Positions 9,808 to 21,600 of a DNA stretch of 64,000 bases are shown one piece after another. The notes under the pieces are model-generated. The model was not told the DNA's origin and did not search any database. It saw only the letters and a list, made by a program, of their open reading frames with translations. Position numbers and translations under genes: made by a program. Numbering within the stretch: the stretch's first letter is position 1; each line of letters opens with the position of its first letter. Source of the DNA: Anomaloglossus baeobatrachus (lineage: Eukaryota; Chordata; Amphibia; Anura; Aromobatidae); contig NC_134357.1 in the NCBI RefSeq assembly GCF_048569485.1, positions 480,096,163 through 480,160,162 on the forward strand, read 5' to 3'.

Positions 9808-11400
9808 CACTACAGTTCAAAAGTTTGGGGCCACCCAGACAATTTTTGTCTTTTCCATGAAAAATCATACTTTTGTTGCATAATGAATAGAGAATATAGT
9901 TCAGATATTGACGAGGTTAGAAATAATGATTTTTACTTGAAATAATAATTTTCTCCTTCACACTTTTCTTTCGTCACAGAATGCTTCTTTACAGCAATTC
10001 CAGCTTTGCAGACCTTTGGCATTCTAGCTGTTAATTTGCGGAGGTAATCTGGAGATATTTCCCCCCATGTTTCCCCCTCCTACAAGTTGGATTGGCTTGT
10101 TGGGCACTTTTTGCGTACCATACGGTCAAGCTGCTCCCACAACAGCTCAATAGGGTTCAGATCTGGTGACTGGGCTGGCCACTCCATTACAGATAGAATA
10201 GCAGCTGCCTGCTTCTTCCCTAAATAGTTCATGCATAATTTGGAGGTGTGCTTTGGGTCATTGTCCTGTTGTAGGATGAAATTGGCTCCAATCAAGCGCT
10301 GTCCACAGGGTATGGCATGGAATTGTAAAATTGAGTGATAGCCTTCCTTATTCAAAATCCCTTTTACCTTGTACAAATCTCCCACTTTACCAGCACCAAA
10401 GCAACCCTAGACCATCACATTACCTCCACCATGCTTGACAGATGGTGTCAGGCACTATTCCAGCATCTTTTCAGTAGTTCTGCATCTCACAAATGTTCTT
10501 CTGTGTGATCCAAACACCTCAAACTTCGATTTGTCTGTCCATAACACTTTTTTCCAATCTTCCTCTGTTCAATGTCTGTGTTCTTTTGCCCATATTAATC
10601 TTTTCCTTTTATTAGCCAGTCTCAGATATGGCTTTTTCTTTGCCACTCTGCCCTGAAGGCCAGCATCCCGAAGTCGCCTTTTCACTGTAGACATTGACAC
10701 TGGCGTTTTGCAAGTACTATTTAATGAAGCTGTGAGTTGAGGACCTGTGAGGCGTCAATTTCTCAAACTAGAGACTCTAATGTACTTGTCTTGTTGCTCA
10801 GTTGTGCAGCGCGGCCTCCCACTTCTCTTTCTACTCTGGTTAGAGCCTGTTTGTGCTCTCCTCTGAAGGAAGTAGTACACACCATTGTAGGAAATCTTCA
10901 GTTTCTTGGCAATTTCTCGCATGGAATATCCTTCATTTCTAAGAAGAAGAATAGACTGTCGAGTTTCACATGAAAGTTCTCTTTTCTGGCCATTTTGAGA
11001 GTTTAATGAAACCATCAAATGTAATGCTCCAGATTCTCAACTAGCTCAAAGGAAGGTCAGTTTTATAGCTTCTCTAATTAGCAAAACTGTTTTCAGCTGT
11101 GCTAACATACTTGTACAAGTGTTTTCAAGGGATTTCTAAACATCCATTAGCGTTCTAACACAGCAAACATAATGTATGATTAGAACACTGGAGTGGTGGT
11201 TGTTGGAAATGGGCCTCTATATAACTATGTAGATATTGCATTACAAACAAGACATTTGAAGCTAGAATAGTCATTTACCACATTAACAATGTATAGAGTG
11301 TATATCTGTTTCATTTAATGTTAGCTTCAAGAAAAAAAATGTGCTTTTCTTTCAAAAATAAGGAAACATCTAAGTGACACTAAACTTTTTAACTGTGGTG
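9808..11400 (-). mobile_element. Tc1/mariner DNA transposon inside the 23-bp array
   Basis: The ends are CACTACAGTTCAAAAGTTTG (9808) and, on the other strand from 11400, CACCACAGTTAAAAAGTTTA. Each is flanked by TA (9806-9807, 11401-11402). The element is 1593 bp, and the flanking array continues across the gap. Confidence 0.92.
10080..11018 (-). pseudogene. Tc1 transposase, decayed
   Basis: The N-terminal part (11018-10755) contains the helix-turn-helix (YSMREIAKKLKISYNGVYYF) and a GRPR AT-hook-like motif (SGRPRCTTEQQ). The catalytic part (10385-10080) keeps LQQDNDPKHTSK and WPAQSPDLNPIELLW, the second Asp and the Glu of the DD34E triad. Between them the frame is lost, with the region around the first catalytic Asp broken by frameshifts or stops, so this copy cannot make a full transposase. 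It belongs to a different Tc1 lineage from the 4761-8345 copy, judged by both protein and terminal repeats. Confidence 0.88.
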
Positions 11401-12560
11401 TATAGCAGAGCTTTGTCCTCATATGTAGCAGAGCTGTATCCTCATATGTATCAGAGCTGTGTTTCTAATGTATAGCAGAGCTGTGTCTCTCATATGTAGC
11501 AGAGCTATGTCCTTATATGTAGCAGAGCTGTGTCCTCATGTAGCAGAGCTGTGTCCTCCTATATAACAGAGCTGTGTCCTCATGTAGCTGAGCTGTGTGT
11601 ATTATATGTAGCAGAGCTGTGTCCTTTTAGGTAGCAAAGCTGTCTCTCATATGTAGCAGAGATCTGTATATTATATGTAGTAGTGTCCTCATATATAGCA
11701 AAGCTATGTCCTCATATGTAGCAGAGCTATGACTACTTATGTAGCAGAGCTGTGTCCTCATATATAGCAGAGCCATCTGTATATGTAGCTGAGCTGTGTG
11801 TATTATATGTAGCAGAGCTATGTTATCTTAGGTATCAAAGCTGTCTCTCATATGTAGCAGAGCTGTGTGCTCATATGTAGCAGAGCTGTATCTATTAAAT
11901 GTAGCAAAGCTATGTACTCATATGTTGCAGAGCTATTTCTTATTTGTAGCAGAACTGTGTCCTCATATGTAGCAGAGCTGTGTCCTCATATGTAGCGAAG
12001 CTGTTTCCTCATATGCAGCAGAGCTGTGTCCTCATATGTAGCAGAGCTCTGTCTATTATATGTAGCAAAGCTGTGTCTATTATATGTAGCAGAGATGTGT
12101 CCTCCTATGTAGCAGAGCTGTGTCCTCATATGCAGCAGAGCTGTGTCCTCATATGCAGCAGAGCTGTGTCCTCATATGCAGCAGAGCTGTGTCCTCATAT
12201 GCAGCAGAGCTGTGTCCTCATACATAGCAGAGCTGTGTCCTCATACATAGCAGAGCTGTGTCCTCATACATAGCAGAGCTGTGTCCTCATAAGTAGCAGT
12301 TGTGTCCTCATACGTAGCAGAGCTGTGTCCTCATATGTAGCGAAGCTGTGTCTATTATATGTAGCAAAGCTGTGTCTATTATATGTAGCAGAGCTGTGTC
12401 TATTATATGTAGCAGATCTGTGTCCTCATATGTAGCAGAGCTGTGTTTATTATATGTAGCAGAGCTGTGTCCTCATATGTAGCAGAGCTGTCTACTATAT
12501 GTAGCAGAGCTGTGTCTTCTTATGTAGCAGAGCTGTGTCCTCATATGTAGCAGAGCTGAG

Positions 12561-13530
12561 TCTAAATAGGTTGTTTTAAATCTGTTTGTAATTTGTCGCT
12601 GCTCGTAGTGATATCACAGTGTCCTATCAATTTTTACATAGGACTGCATGTGACATTACAGCATTACCATGTGATCAGTCCAATGACAATGTCATCTCTG
12701 CTACGTCTCCATTTTTCCTTTCCATTCAGCCAGAACTCGGTTGTAAACACGCAAGCCTGTCATTAAGAGCCAAGAAAAACACCTCCAATTAGCGGGTATT
12801 AATAGGTGTACGCGGTGAAGCGACAGATGTTTGGCTCTCGGTGGTCAACATTGCAAGCGCGGTCACGTCACAGCGTGGAACTACTCTTCAGCATGTCTGT
12901 GGCATTGTTCATCCTGTTCTGGCTGGTTCATGAATAGAATGCAAGACCTGCAGTGAGAGCTGATACTGTGTTATGGCGGTAAGACCTATGGAAGTATTCA
13001 TCCTGAGCCTCCTTGTTCATAGAAATCTAAACAATATAATTAGGTGAAATGTCTGGATCGATACCCTGCAGGGAAGGAAAATAAAGGATTGTGTTTATCC
13101 AAGATATCTGGGTCAGGAGACGATTTGGCAAGTGACTAGACAAGACGGGATCACAATGAAAATGGCGCAAATTGCCACGCACCTTGTGTAATCGGATCAA
13201 TTACAGACAGGTTGGATTTACATCGATCGCGCTCTGCTCCTCTCCAGCCACAGCGTAATGCACTTATGGGCAAAGTAAAGGGGTAAAGCCAGGATGAGCC
13301 GACCTCGGGGCAGTGACACTTGAGTTGCAGATGTAGCAGAGCTGATCTTTTCACTAGTCAGCATATAGCGGGCAATGAATAGTCTAATAGGTGTTCCCAC
13401 ACGTCTATGTACAGGTACAGACAATACTATGTGAATAGCATAATAGAACCTACTCAGCTCTGCTACATCTCTGTACGATGGTCTACATTATCAGCAGATC
13501 CTGTAAGTTCTGCAGGTGAGGACGCCATGG
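12561..13530. other. Mostly non-repetitive spacer
   Basis: I see no gene here. It includes one TTTTTACATAGGACTGCA motif near 12632 and two core motifs in opposite orientation (GATGTAGCAGAGCTG near 13330 and CAGCTCTGCTACATC near 13456). Otherwise the sequence looks unique and could hold conserved non-coding DNA. Confidence 0.5.
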
Positions 13531-14541
13531 ATCGGACATACTATCACAGCTGCGATGCTCTGCATGTCCTGACACCTTTCTATCATAGCTGTGATGCTCT
13601 ACGTGTCCTGACTCCTTTCTATCATAGCTGCGATGCTCTGCGTGTCCTGACACCTTTCTATCATAGCTGCGATGCTCTGCGTGTCCTGACACCTTTCTAT
13701 CATAGCTGCGATGCTCTGCGTGTCCTGACACCTTTCTATCATAGCTGCGATGCTCTACGTGTCCTGACACCTTTCTATCATAGCTGCGATACTCTGCGTG
13801 TCCTGACATCTTTCTATCATAGCTGCGATGCTCTGCGTGTCCTGACACCTTTCTATCATAGCTGCGATACTCTGCGTATCCTGACACCTTTCTATCATAG
13901 CTGCGATGCTCTGCGTATCTTGACACCTTTCTATCATAGCTGCGATGCTCTGCGTATCCTGACACCTTTCTATCATAGCTGCGATGCTCTGCGTATCCTG
14001 ACACCTTTCTATCATAGCTGTGATGCTCTGCGTGTCCTGACCCCTTTCTATCATAGCTGCGATGCTCTGCGTGTCCTGACACCTTTCTATCATAGCTGCG
14101 ATGCTCTGCGTGTCCTGACACCTTTCTATCATAGCTGCGATGCTCTGCGTGTCCTGACCCCTTTCTATCATAGCTGCGATACTCTGCGTGTCCTGACATC
14201 TTTCTATCATAGCTGCGATGCTCTGTGTCCTGACACCTTTCTATCATAGCTGCGATGCTCTGCGTGTCCTGACACCTTTCTATCATAGCTGTGATGCTCT
14301 GTGTGTCCTGACTCCTTTCTGTCATAGCTGCGATGCTCTGCGTATCCTGACACCTTTCTATCATAGCTGCGATGCTCTGCGTATCCTGACACCTTTCTAT
14401 CATAGCTGTGATGCTCTGCGTATCCTGACTCCTTTCTATCATAGCTGCAATGCTCTGTCTGTCCTAACACCTTTCTATCATAGCTGCGATGCTCTGCGTG
14501 TCCTGACACCTATCACAGCTGCGATGCTCTGCGTGTCCTGA

Positions 14542-15770
14542 TGACTCGCCCACCCCAGGGCCTTCGGTGACTCGGTGTTGGGCCGGACTCTATGACCCTT
14601 GTGGAGTCAATTAAAGTGGCGGCTGTGGGGGTGAGGATCAATAATAAAGTTTGTGGAAATATATATTCGTGACGCCACCTGTGGATTGCGGCTATGCAGC
14701 CGCCGCTGCTGGATAGGGCCTCCGGGGCTGATGTAATGGCAGCTATGGTGGTTCTGCTCCCCACAGGTGGAGCGGTAACCCGGGGCAACCGTTGATGCTT
14801 GTATGAGTCTATGATGGTTCTGTGAATGATGCGGTGCAGGGCCGACAGGGCAGTGAAAGGACCAGACGACACAGGGCTTGCAATTCAGATGTTTTACTCA
14901 TTGTTCAGTGCAATTCAGCCGCAGATCGGTTGCCCACAGCGTGCCAGGATCCACTGTCAGGGACCTCCGCCGATCCCAGGTAGTCCAGGAGCCAATGCCG
15001 GTGCACCCCTCTTTGTGTCTCTCTCCTGACTGTCTTCTCAGCCTTGACTCTATTAGATGAACTGGTCTTGGCCTCCACCACAGGACCTGAAGAAGGGGCT
15101 TGCCTCACTGGTTTCTTGCCCTCTTCACAGGGGATCTGTGACAGGTTGTGGCCCCGGGCGCTTGCAACCACCCCAGGCCTTCGGTGTTACTTTATGAGGA
15201 AATGTCTTTCTTCCCTCTGTCTGGGGACCGTCCCCAAATGCAGCCAGATCCCTCCACCCGATCTTCCTGTGGAACAGGCCACGAGCCAATATGCCCTTCC
15301 GTGGCCCTGGAATCCTTTCTCACTTTCCTCAGGTGTCACCTGGGCCTAACTAGACCCCAGGATCTCCACCAGGAACTTCCTTCTGTCACTTTCTCTCCTT
15401 CACTCTCCTGAGGTAACTACCTCCCTCTCTCAGACTACACTGAACTTGAACTTCCCGGTTCCCTTTCTATTCACACTTGCTGACTCCTCCCACACACCCA
15501 CTGACTCCTCCCACACACCCACTGACTCCTCCCACACACCCACTGACTAGGACCCACACTATTGGGACCAGAAATGGGACTTATGGCCCCATGAATACAT
15601 CTATGGGGGTGGCTGCCACTATCCCTGACCCAGTGAATGCCTACCAATTGGTGTGTGCAAGTTTTAGTCTGTGGACCGGCATATGACCCCATTCTTACCC
15701 AGGATGGTACATCACACCTCTGGCCGAGGTGCAATATCTCTGTGGCGACGGAAGCCTCAGGGGCGCCACA
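14542..15770 (-). mobile_element. Solo LTR, family E, copy 1
   Basis: It is 1229 bp. On the minus strand it begins TGTGGCGCCCCTGAGG (15770), with a palindromic partner CCGTCGCCACA. It ends GGGCGAGTCA (14542). CTGA duplications flank it (14538-14541, 15771-15774), inside the 39-bp satellite. It contains three tandem copies of a GGGAGGAGTCAGTGGGTGTG unit (about 15477-15548) and the shared GGTGGCGTCACGAA motif. No internal retroelement sequence remains. Confidence 0.88.
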
Positions 15771-17435
15771 CTGACACCTTTCTATCATAGCTGAGATGCT
15801 CTGCGTGTCCTGACACCATTCTATCATAGCTGTGATGCTCTGCGTGTCCTGACATCTTTCTATCATAGCTGAGATGCTCTGCGTGTCCTGACACCTTTCT
15901 ATCATAGCTGCGATGCTCTGCGTGTCCTGACACCATTCTATCATAGCTGTGATGCTCTGCGTGTCCTGACACCTTTCTATCATAGCTGCGATGCTCTGCG
16001 TGTCCTGACACCTTTCTATCATAGCTGCGATGCTCTGCATGTCCTGATCCTTTCTATCATAGCTGCGATGCTCTGCATGTCCTGATCCTTTCTATCATAG
16101 CTGTGATGCTCTGCGTGTCCTGACACCTTTCTATCATAGCTGCGATGCTCTGCGTGTCCTGACACCTTTCTATCATAGCTGCGATGCTCTGCATGTCCTG
16201 ACACCTTTCTATCATACCTGCGATGCTCTGCGTGTCCTGACATATTTCTATCACAGCTGCGAAACTCTGCGTGTCCTGACACATTTCTATCACAGCTGCG
16301 ATGCTCTGTGTCCTGACTCCTTTCTATCATAGCTGCGATGCTCTGCGTGTCTTGACACCTTTCTATCATAGCTGCAATGCTCTGCGTGTCCTGACTCCTT
16401 TCTATCATAGCTGCGATGCTCTGCGTGTCCTGACACCTTTCTATCATAGCTGCAATGCTCTGCGTGTCCTGACACCTTTCTATTATAGCTGCGATTCTCT
16501 GCATGTCCTTACTCCTTTCTATCATAGCTGCGATGCTCTGCGTGTCCTGACACCTTTCTATCATAGCTGCGATGCTCTGCGTGTCCTGACACCTTTCTAT
16601 CATAGCTGCGATGCTCTGCGTGTCCTGACTCCTTTCTATCATAGCTGTGATGCTCTGCGTGTCCTGACACCTTTCTATCATAGCTGTGATGCTCTGCATG
16701 TCCTGACACCTTTCTATCATAGTTGCGATGCTCTGCCTGTCCTGACACATTTCTATCACAGCTGCGATGCTCTGTGTCCTGACTCCTTTCTATCATAGCT
16801 GCGATGCTCTGTGTGTCCTGACACCTTTCTATCATAGCTGCGATGCTCTGTGTGTCCTGACACCATTCTATCATAGCTGTGATGCTCTGCGTGTCCTGAC
16901 TCCTTTCTATCATAGCTGCGATGCTCTGCCTGTCCTGACATCTTTCTATCATAGCTGCGATGCTCTGCGTGTCGTGACACCTTTCTATCATAGCTGCGAT
17001 GCTCTGCGTGTCCTGACACCTTTCTATCATAGCTGCGATGCTCTGCGTGTCGTGACACCTTTCTATCATAGCTGCGATGCTCTGCGTGTCCTGACATCTT
17101 TCTATCATAGCTGCGATGCTCTGCGTGTCCTGACACCTTTCTATCATAGTTGCGATGCTCTGCGTCCTGACACCTTTCTATCATAGCTGCGATGCTCTGC
17201 GTGTCCTGACACCTTTCTATCATAGTTGCGATGCTCTGCGTCCTGACACCTTTCTATCATAGCTGCGATGCTCTGCGTATCCTGACACCTTTCTATCATA
17301 GCTGTGATGCTCTGCGTGTCCGGACACCTTTCTATCATAGCTGTGATGCTCTGCATGTCCTGACATTTCTATCACAGCTGCGATGCTCTGCGTGTCCTGA
17401 CACCTATCACAGCTGCGATGCTCTGCGTGTCCTGA

Positions 17436-18664
17436 TGACTCGCCCACCCCAGGGCCTTCGGTGACTCGGTGTTGGGCCGGACTCTATGACCCTTGTGGAG
17501 TCAATTAAAGTGGCGGCTGTGGGGGTGAGGATCAATAATAAAGTTTGTGGAAATATATATTCGTGACGCCACCTGTGGATTGCGGCTATGCAGCCGCCGC
17601 TGCTGGATAGGGCCTCCGGGGCTGATGTAATGGCAGCTATGGTGGTTCTGCTCCCCACAGGTGGAGCGGTAACCCGGGGCAACCGTTGATGCTTGTATGA
17701 GTCTATGATGGTTCTGTGAATGATGCGGTGCAGGGCCGACAGGGCAGTGAAAGGACCAGACGACACAGGGCTTGCAATTCAGATGTTTTACTCATTGTTC
17801 AGTGCAATTCAGCCGCAGATCGGTTGCCCACAGCGTGCCAGGATCCACTGTCAGGGACCTCCGCCGATCCCAGGTAGTCCAGGAGCCAATGCCGGTGCAC
17901 CCCTCTTTGTGTCTCTCTCCTGACTGTCTTCTCAGCCTTGACTCTATTAGATGAACTGGTCTTGGCCTCCACCACAGGACCTGAAGAAGGGGCTTGCCTC
18001 ACTGGTTTCTTGCCCTCTTCACAGGGGATCTGTGACAGGTTGTGGCCCCGGGCGCTTGCAACCACCCCAGGCCTTCGGTGTTACTTTATGAGGAAATGTC
18101 TTTCTTCCCTCTGTCTGGGGACCGTCCCCAAATGCAGCCAGATCCCTCCACCCGATCTTCCTGTGGAACAGGCCACGAGCCAATATGCCCTTCCGTGGCC
18201 CTGGAATCCTTTCTCACTTTCCTCAGGTGTCACCTGGGCCTAACTAGACCCCAGGATCTCCACCAGGAACTTCCTTCTGTCACTTTCTCTCCTTCACTCT
18301 CCTGAGGTAACTACCTCCCTCTCTCAGACTACACTGAACTTGAACTTCCCGGTTCCCTTTCTATTCACACTTTCTGACTCCTCCCACACACCCACTGACT
18401 CCTCCCACACACCCACTGACTCCTCCCACACACCCACTGACTAGGACCCACACTATTGGGACCAGAAATGGGACTTATGGCCCCATGATTACATCTATGG
18501 GGGTGGCTGCCACTATCCCTGACCCAGTATATGCCTACCAATTGGTGTGTGCAAGTTTTAGTCTGTGGACCGGCATATGACCCCATTCTTACCCAGGATG
18601 GTACATCACACCTCTGGCCGAGGTGCAATATCTCTGTGGCGACGGAAGCCTCAGGGGCGCCACA
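17436..18664 (-). mobile_element. Solo LTR, family E, copy 2 (segmental duplicate)
   Basis: It is nearly identical to 14542-15770, exactly 2894 bp further on, with only a handful of base differences (for example near 18365, 18488 and 18529). The same CTGA flanks occur (17432-17435, 18665-18668). The same rare satellite unit ('CACCTATCACAG') precedes both copies, so the pair arose by duplication of array plus LTR and not by two insertions. Confidence 0.88.
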
Positions 18665-21600
18665 CTGACACCTTTCTATCATAGCTGCGATGCTCTGCAT
18701 GTCTTGACACCTTTCTATCACAGCTGTGATGCTCTGCGTGTCCTGACACATTTCTATCATAGCTGCGATGCTCTGCGTGTCCTAACACCTTTCTATCATA
18801 GCTGCGATGCTATGCGTGTGCTGACACCTTTCTATCATAGCTGCGATGCTCTGCGCGTCCTGACACCTTTCTATCATAGCTGCGATGCTCTGCGTGTCCT
18901 GACACCATTCTATCATAGCTGTGATGCTCTGCGTGTCCTGACACCTTTCTATCATAGCTGCGATGCTCTGCGTGTCCTGACACCTTTCTATCATAGCTGC
19001 GATGCTCTGCATGTCCTGACTCCTTTCTATCATAGCTGCGATGCTCTGCATGTCCTGATCCTTTCTATCAAAGCTGTGATGCTCTGCGTGTCCTGACACC
19101 TTTCTATCATAGCTGCGATGCTCTGCGTGTCCTGACACCTTTCTATCATAGCTGCGATGCTTTGAATGGGCTGACACCTTTCTATCATAGCTGCAATGCT
19201 CTGCATGGGCTGACACCTTTCTATCATAGCTGCGATGCTCTGTGTGTCCTGACACATTTCTATCACAGCTGCGATGCTCTGCATGTCCTGATCCTTTCTA
19301 TCATAGCTGCGATGCTCTGCATGTCCTGCTCCTTTCTATCATAGCTGCGATGCTCTGCGTGTCCTGACTCCTTTCTATCATAGCTGCGATGCTCTGTGTG
19401 TCCTGACATCTTTCTATCACAGCTGCGATGCTCTGCGTGTCCTGACACATTTCTATCACAGCTGCGATGCTCTGTGTCCTGACTCCTTTCTATCATAGCT
19501 GAGATGCTCTGCGTGTCTTGACACCTTTCTATCATAGCTGCAATGCTCTGCGTGTCCTGACTCCTTTCTATCATAGCTGCGATGCTCTGCGTGTCCTGAC
19601 ACCTTTCTATCATAGCTGCAATGCTCTGCGTGTCCTGACACCTTTCTATTATAGCTGCGATGCTCTGCATGTCCTTACTCCTTTCTATCATAGCTGCGAT
19701 GCTCTGCGTGTCCTGACACCTTTCTATCATAGCTGCGATGCTCTGCGTGTCCTGACACCTTTCTATCATAGCTGCGATGCTCTGCGTGTCCTGACACATT
19801 TCTATCACAGCTGCGATGCTCTGTGTCCTGACTTCTTTCTATCATAGCTGCGATGCTCTGCGTGTCCTGACACCTTTCTATCATAGCTGCGATGCTCTGT
19901 GTCCTGACACCATTCTATCATAGCTGTGATGCTCTGCGTGTCCTGACATCTTTCTATCATAGCTGTGATGCTCTGCGTGTCCTGACATCTTTCTATCATA
20001 GCTGTGATGCTCTGCGTGTCCTGACTCCTTTCTATCATAGCTGCGATGCTCTGCCTGTCCTGACATCTTTCTATCATAGTTGCGATGCTCTGCGTGTCGT
20101 GACACCTTTCTATCATAGCTGCGATGCTCTGCGTGTCCTGACATCTTTCTATCATAGCTGCGATGCTCTGCGTGTCGTGACACCTTTCTATCATAGCTGC
20201 GATGCTCTGCGTGTCCTGACATCTTTCTATCATAGCTGCGATGCTCTGCGTGTCCTGACACCTTTCTATCATAGTTGCGATGCTCTACGTCCTGACACCT
20301 TTCTATCATAGCTGCGATGTTCTGCGTGTCCTGACACCTTTCTATCATAGTTGCGATGCTCTGCGTGTCCTGACACCTTTCTATCATAGCTGCGATGCTC
20401 TGCCTGTCCTGACATCTTTCTATCATAGCTGCGATGCTCTGCATGTCCTGACATTTCTATCACAGCTGCGATGCTCTGTGTCCTGACTCCTTTCTATAAT
20501 AGCTGCAATGCTCTGCGTGTCCTGACTCCTTTCTATCATAGCTGCAATGCTCTGCGTGTCCTGACACCTTTCTATCATAGCTGTGATGCTCTGTGTGTCC
20601 TGACTCCTTTCTATCATAGCTGCGATGCTCTGCGTGTCCTGACTCCTTTCTATCATAGCTGTGATGCTCTGCGTGTCCTGACTCCTTTTTATCATAGCTG
20701 CGATGCTCTGCGTGTCCTGACTCCTTTCTATCATAGCTGTGATGCTCTGCATGTCCTGACGCCTTTCTATCATAGCTGCGATGCTCTGCATGTCCTGACA
20801 CCTTTCTATCATAGCTGCGATGCTCTGCGTGTCCTGACACCTTTCTATCATAGCTGCGATGCTCTGCGTGTCCTGACACCTTTCTATCATAGCTGCGATG
20901 CTCTGCGTGTCCTGACACATTTCTATCACAGCTGCGAAACTCTGCATGTCCTGACCCCTTTCTATCATAGCTGCGATGCTCTGCATGTCCTGATCCTTTC
21001 TATCATAGCTGCGATGCTCTGCATGTCCTGATCCTTTCTATCATAGCTGCGATGCTCTGCGTGTCCTTACTCCTTTCTATCATAGCTGCGATGCTCTGTG
21101 TGTCCTGACATCTTTCTATCACAGCTGCGATGCTCTGCGTGTCCTGACACATTTCTATCACAGCTGCGATGCTCTGCGTGTCCTGACACCTTTCTATCAT
21201 AGCTGTGATGCTCTGCGTGTCCTGACTCCTTTCTATCATAGCTGCGATGCTCTGTGTGTCCTGACTCCTTTCTATCATAGCTGCGATGCTCTGCGTGTCT
21301 TGACACCTTTCTATCATAGCTGCAATGCTCTGCGTGTCCTGACTCCTTTCTATCATAGCTGCGATGCTCTGCGTGTCCTGACACCTTTCTATCATAGCTG
21401 CAATGCTCTGCGTGTCCTGACACCTTTCTATTATAGCTGCGATGCTCTGCATGTCCTTACTCCTTTCTATCATAGCTGCGATGCTCTGCGTGTCCTGACA
21501 CCTTTCTATCATAGCTGCGATGCTCTGCGTGTCCTGACACCTTTCTATCATAGCTGCGATGCTCTGCGTGTCCTGACACATTTCTATTACAGCTGCGATG

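Larger units (their letters stand above)
9078..12560 (+). repeat. 23-bp tandem repeat array (GTAGCAGAGCTGTGTCCTC units)
   Basis: The head-to-tail unit of about 23 bp is GTAGCAGAGCTGTGTCCTC followed by ATAT, alternating with a variant in which TATT replaces CCTC. Units are best preserved at about 11950-12550 and more divergent near 9080-9800 and 11400-11900. A Tc1 transposon interrupts the array at 9808-11400. No coding function is apparent. The core GTAGCAGAGCTG recurs across much of the next 30 kb in arrays with other periods. Confidence 0.9.

Noticed and set aside
14542-18664. A full LTR retroelement with two LTRs and an internal region
   Set aside because: The sequence between the two LTR E copies is satellite DNA, and each LTR has its own target duplication, so they are solo LTRs in a duplicated block.
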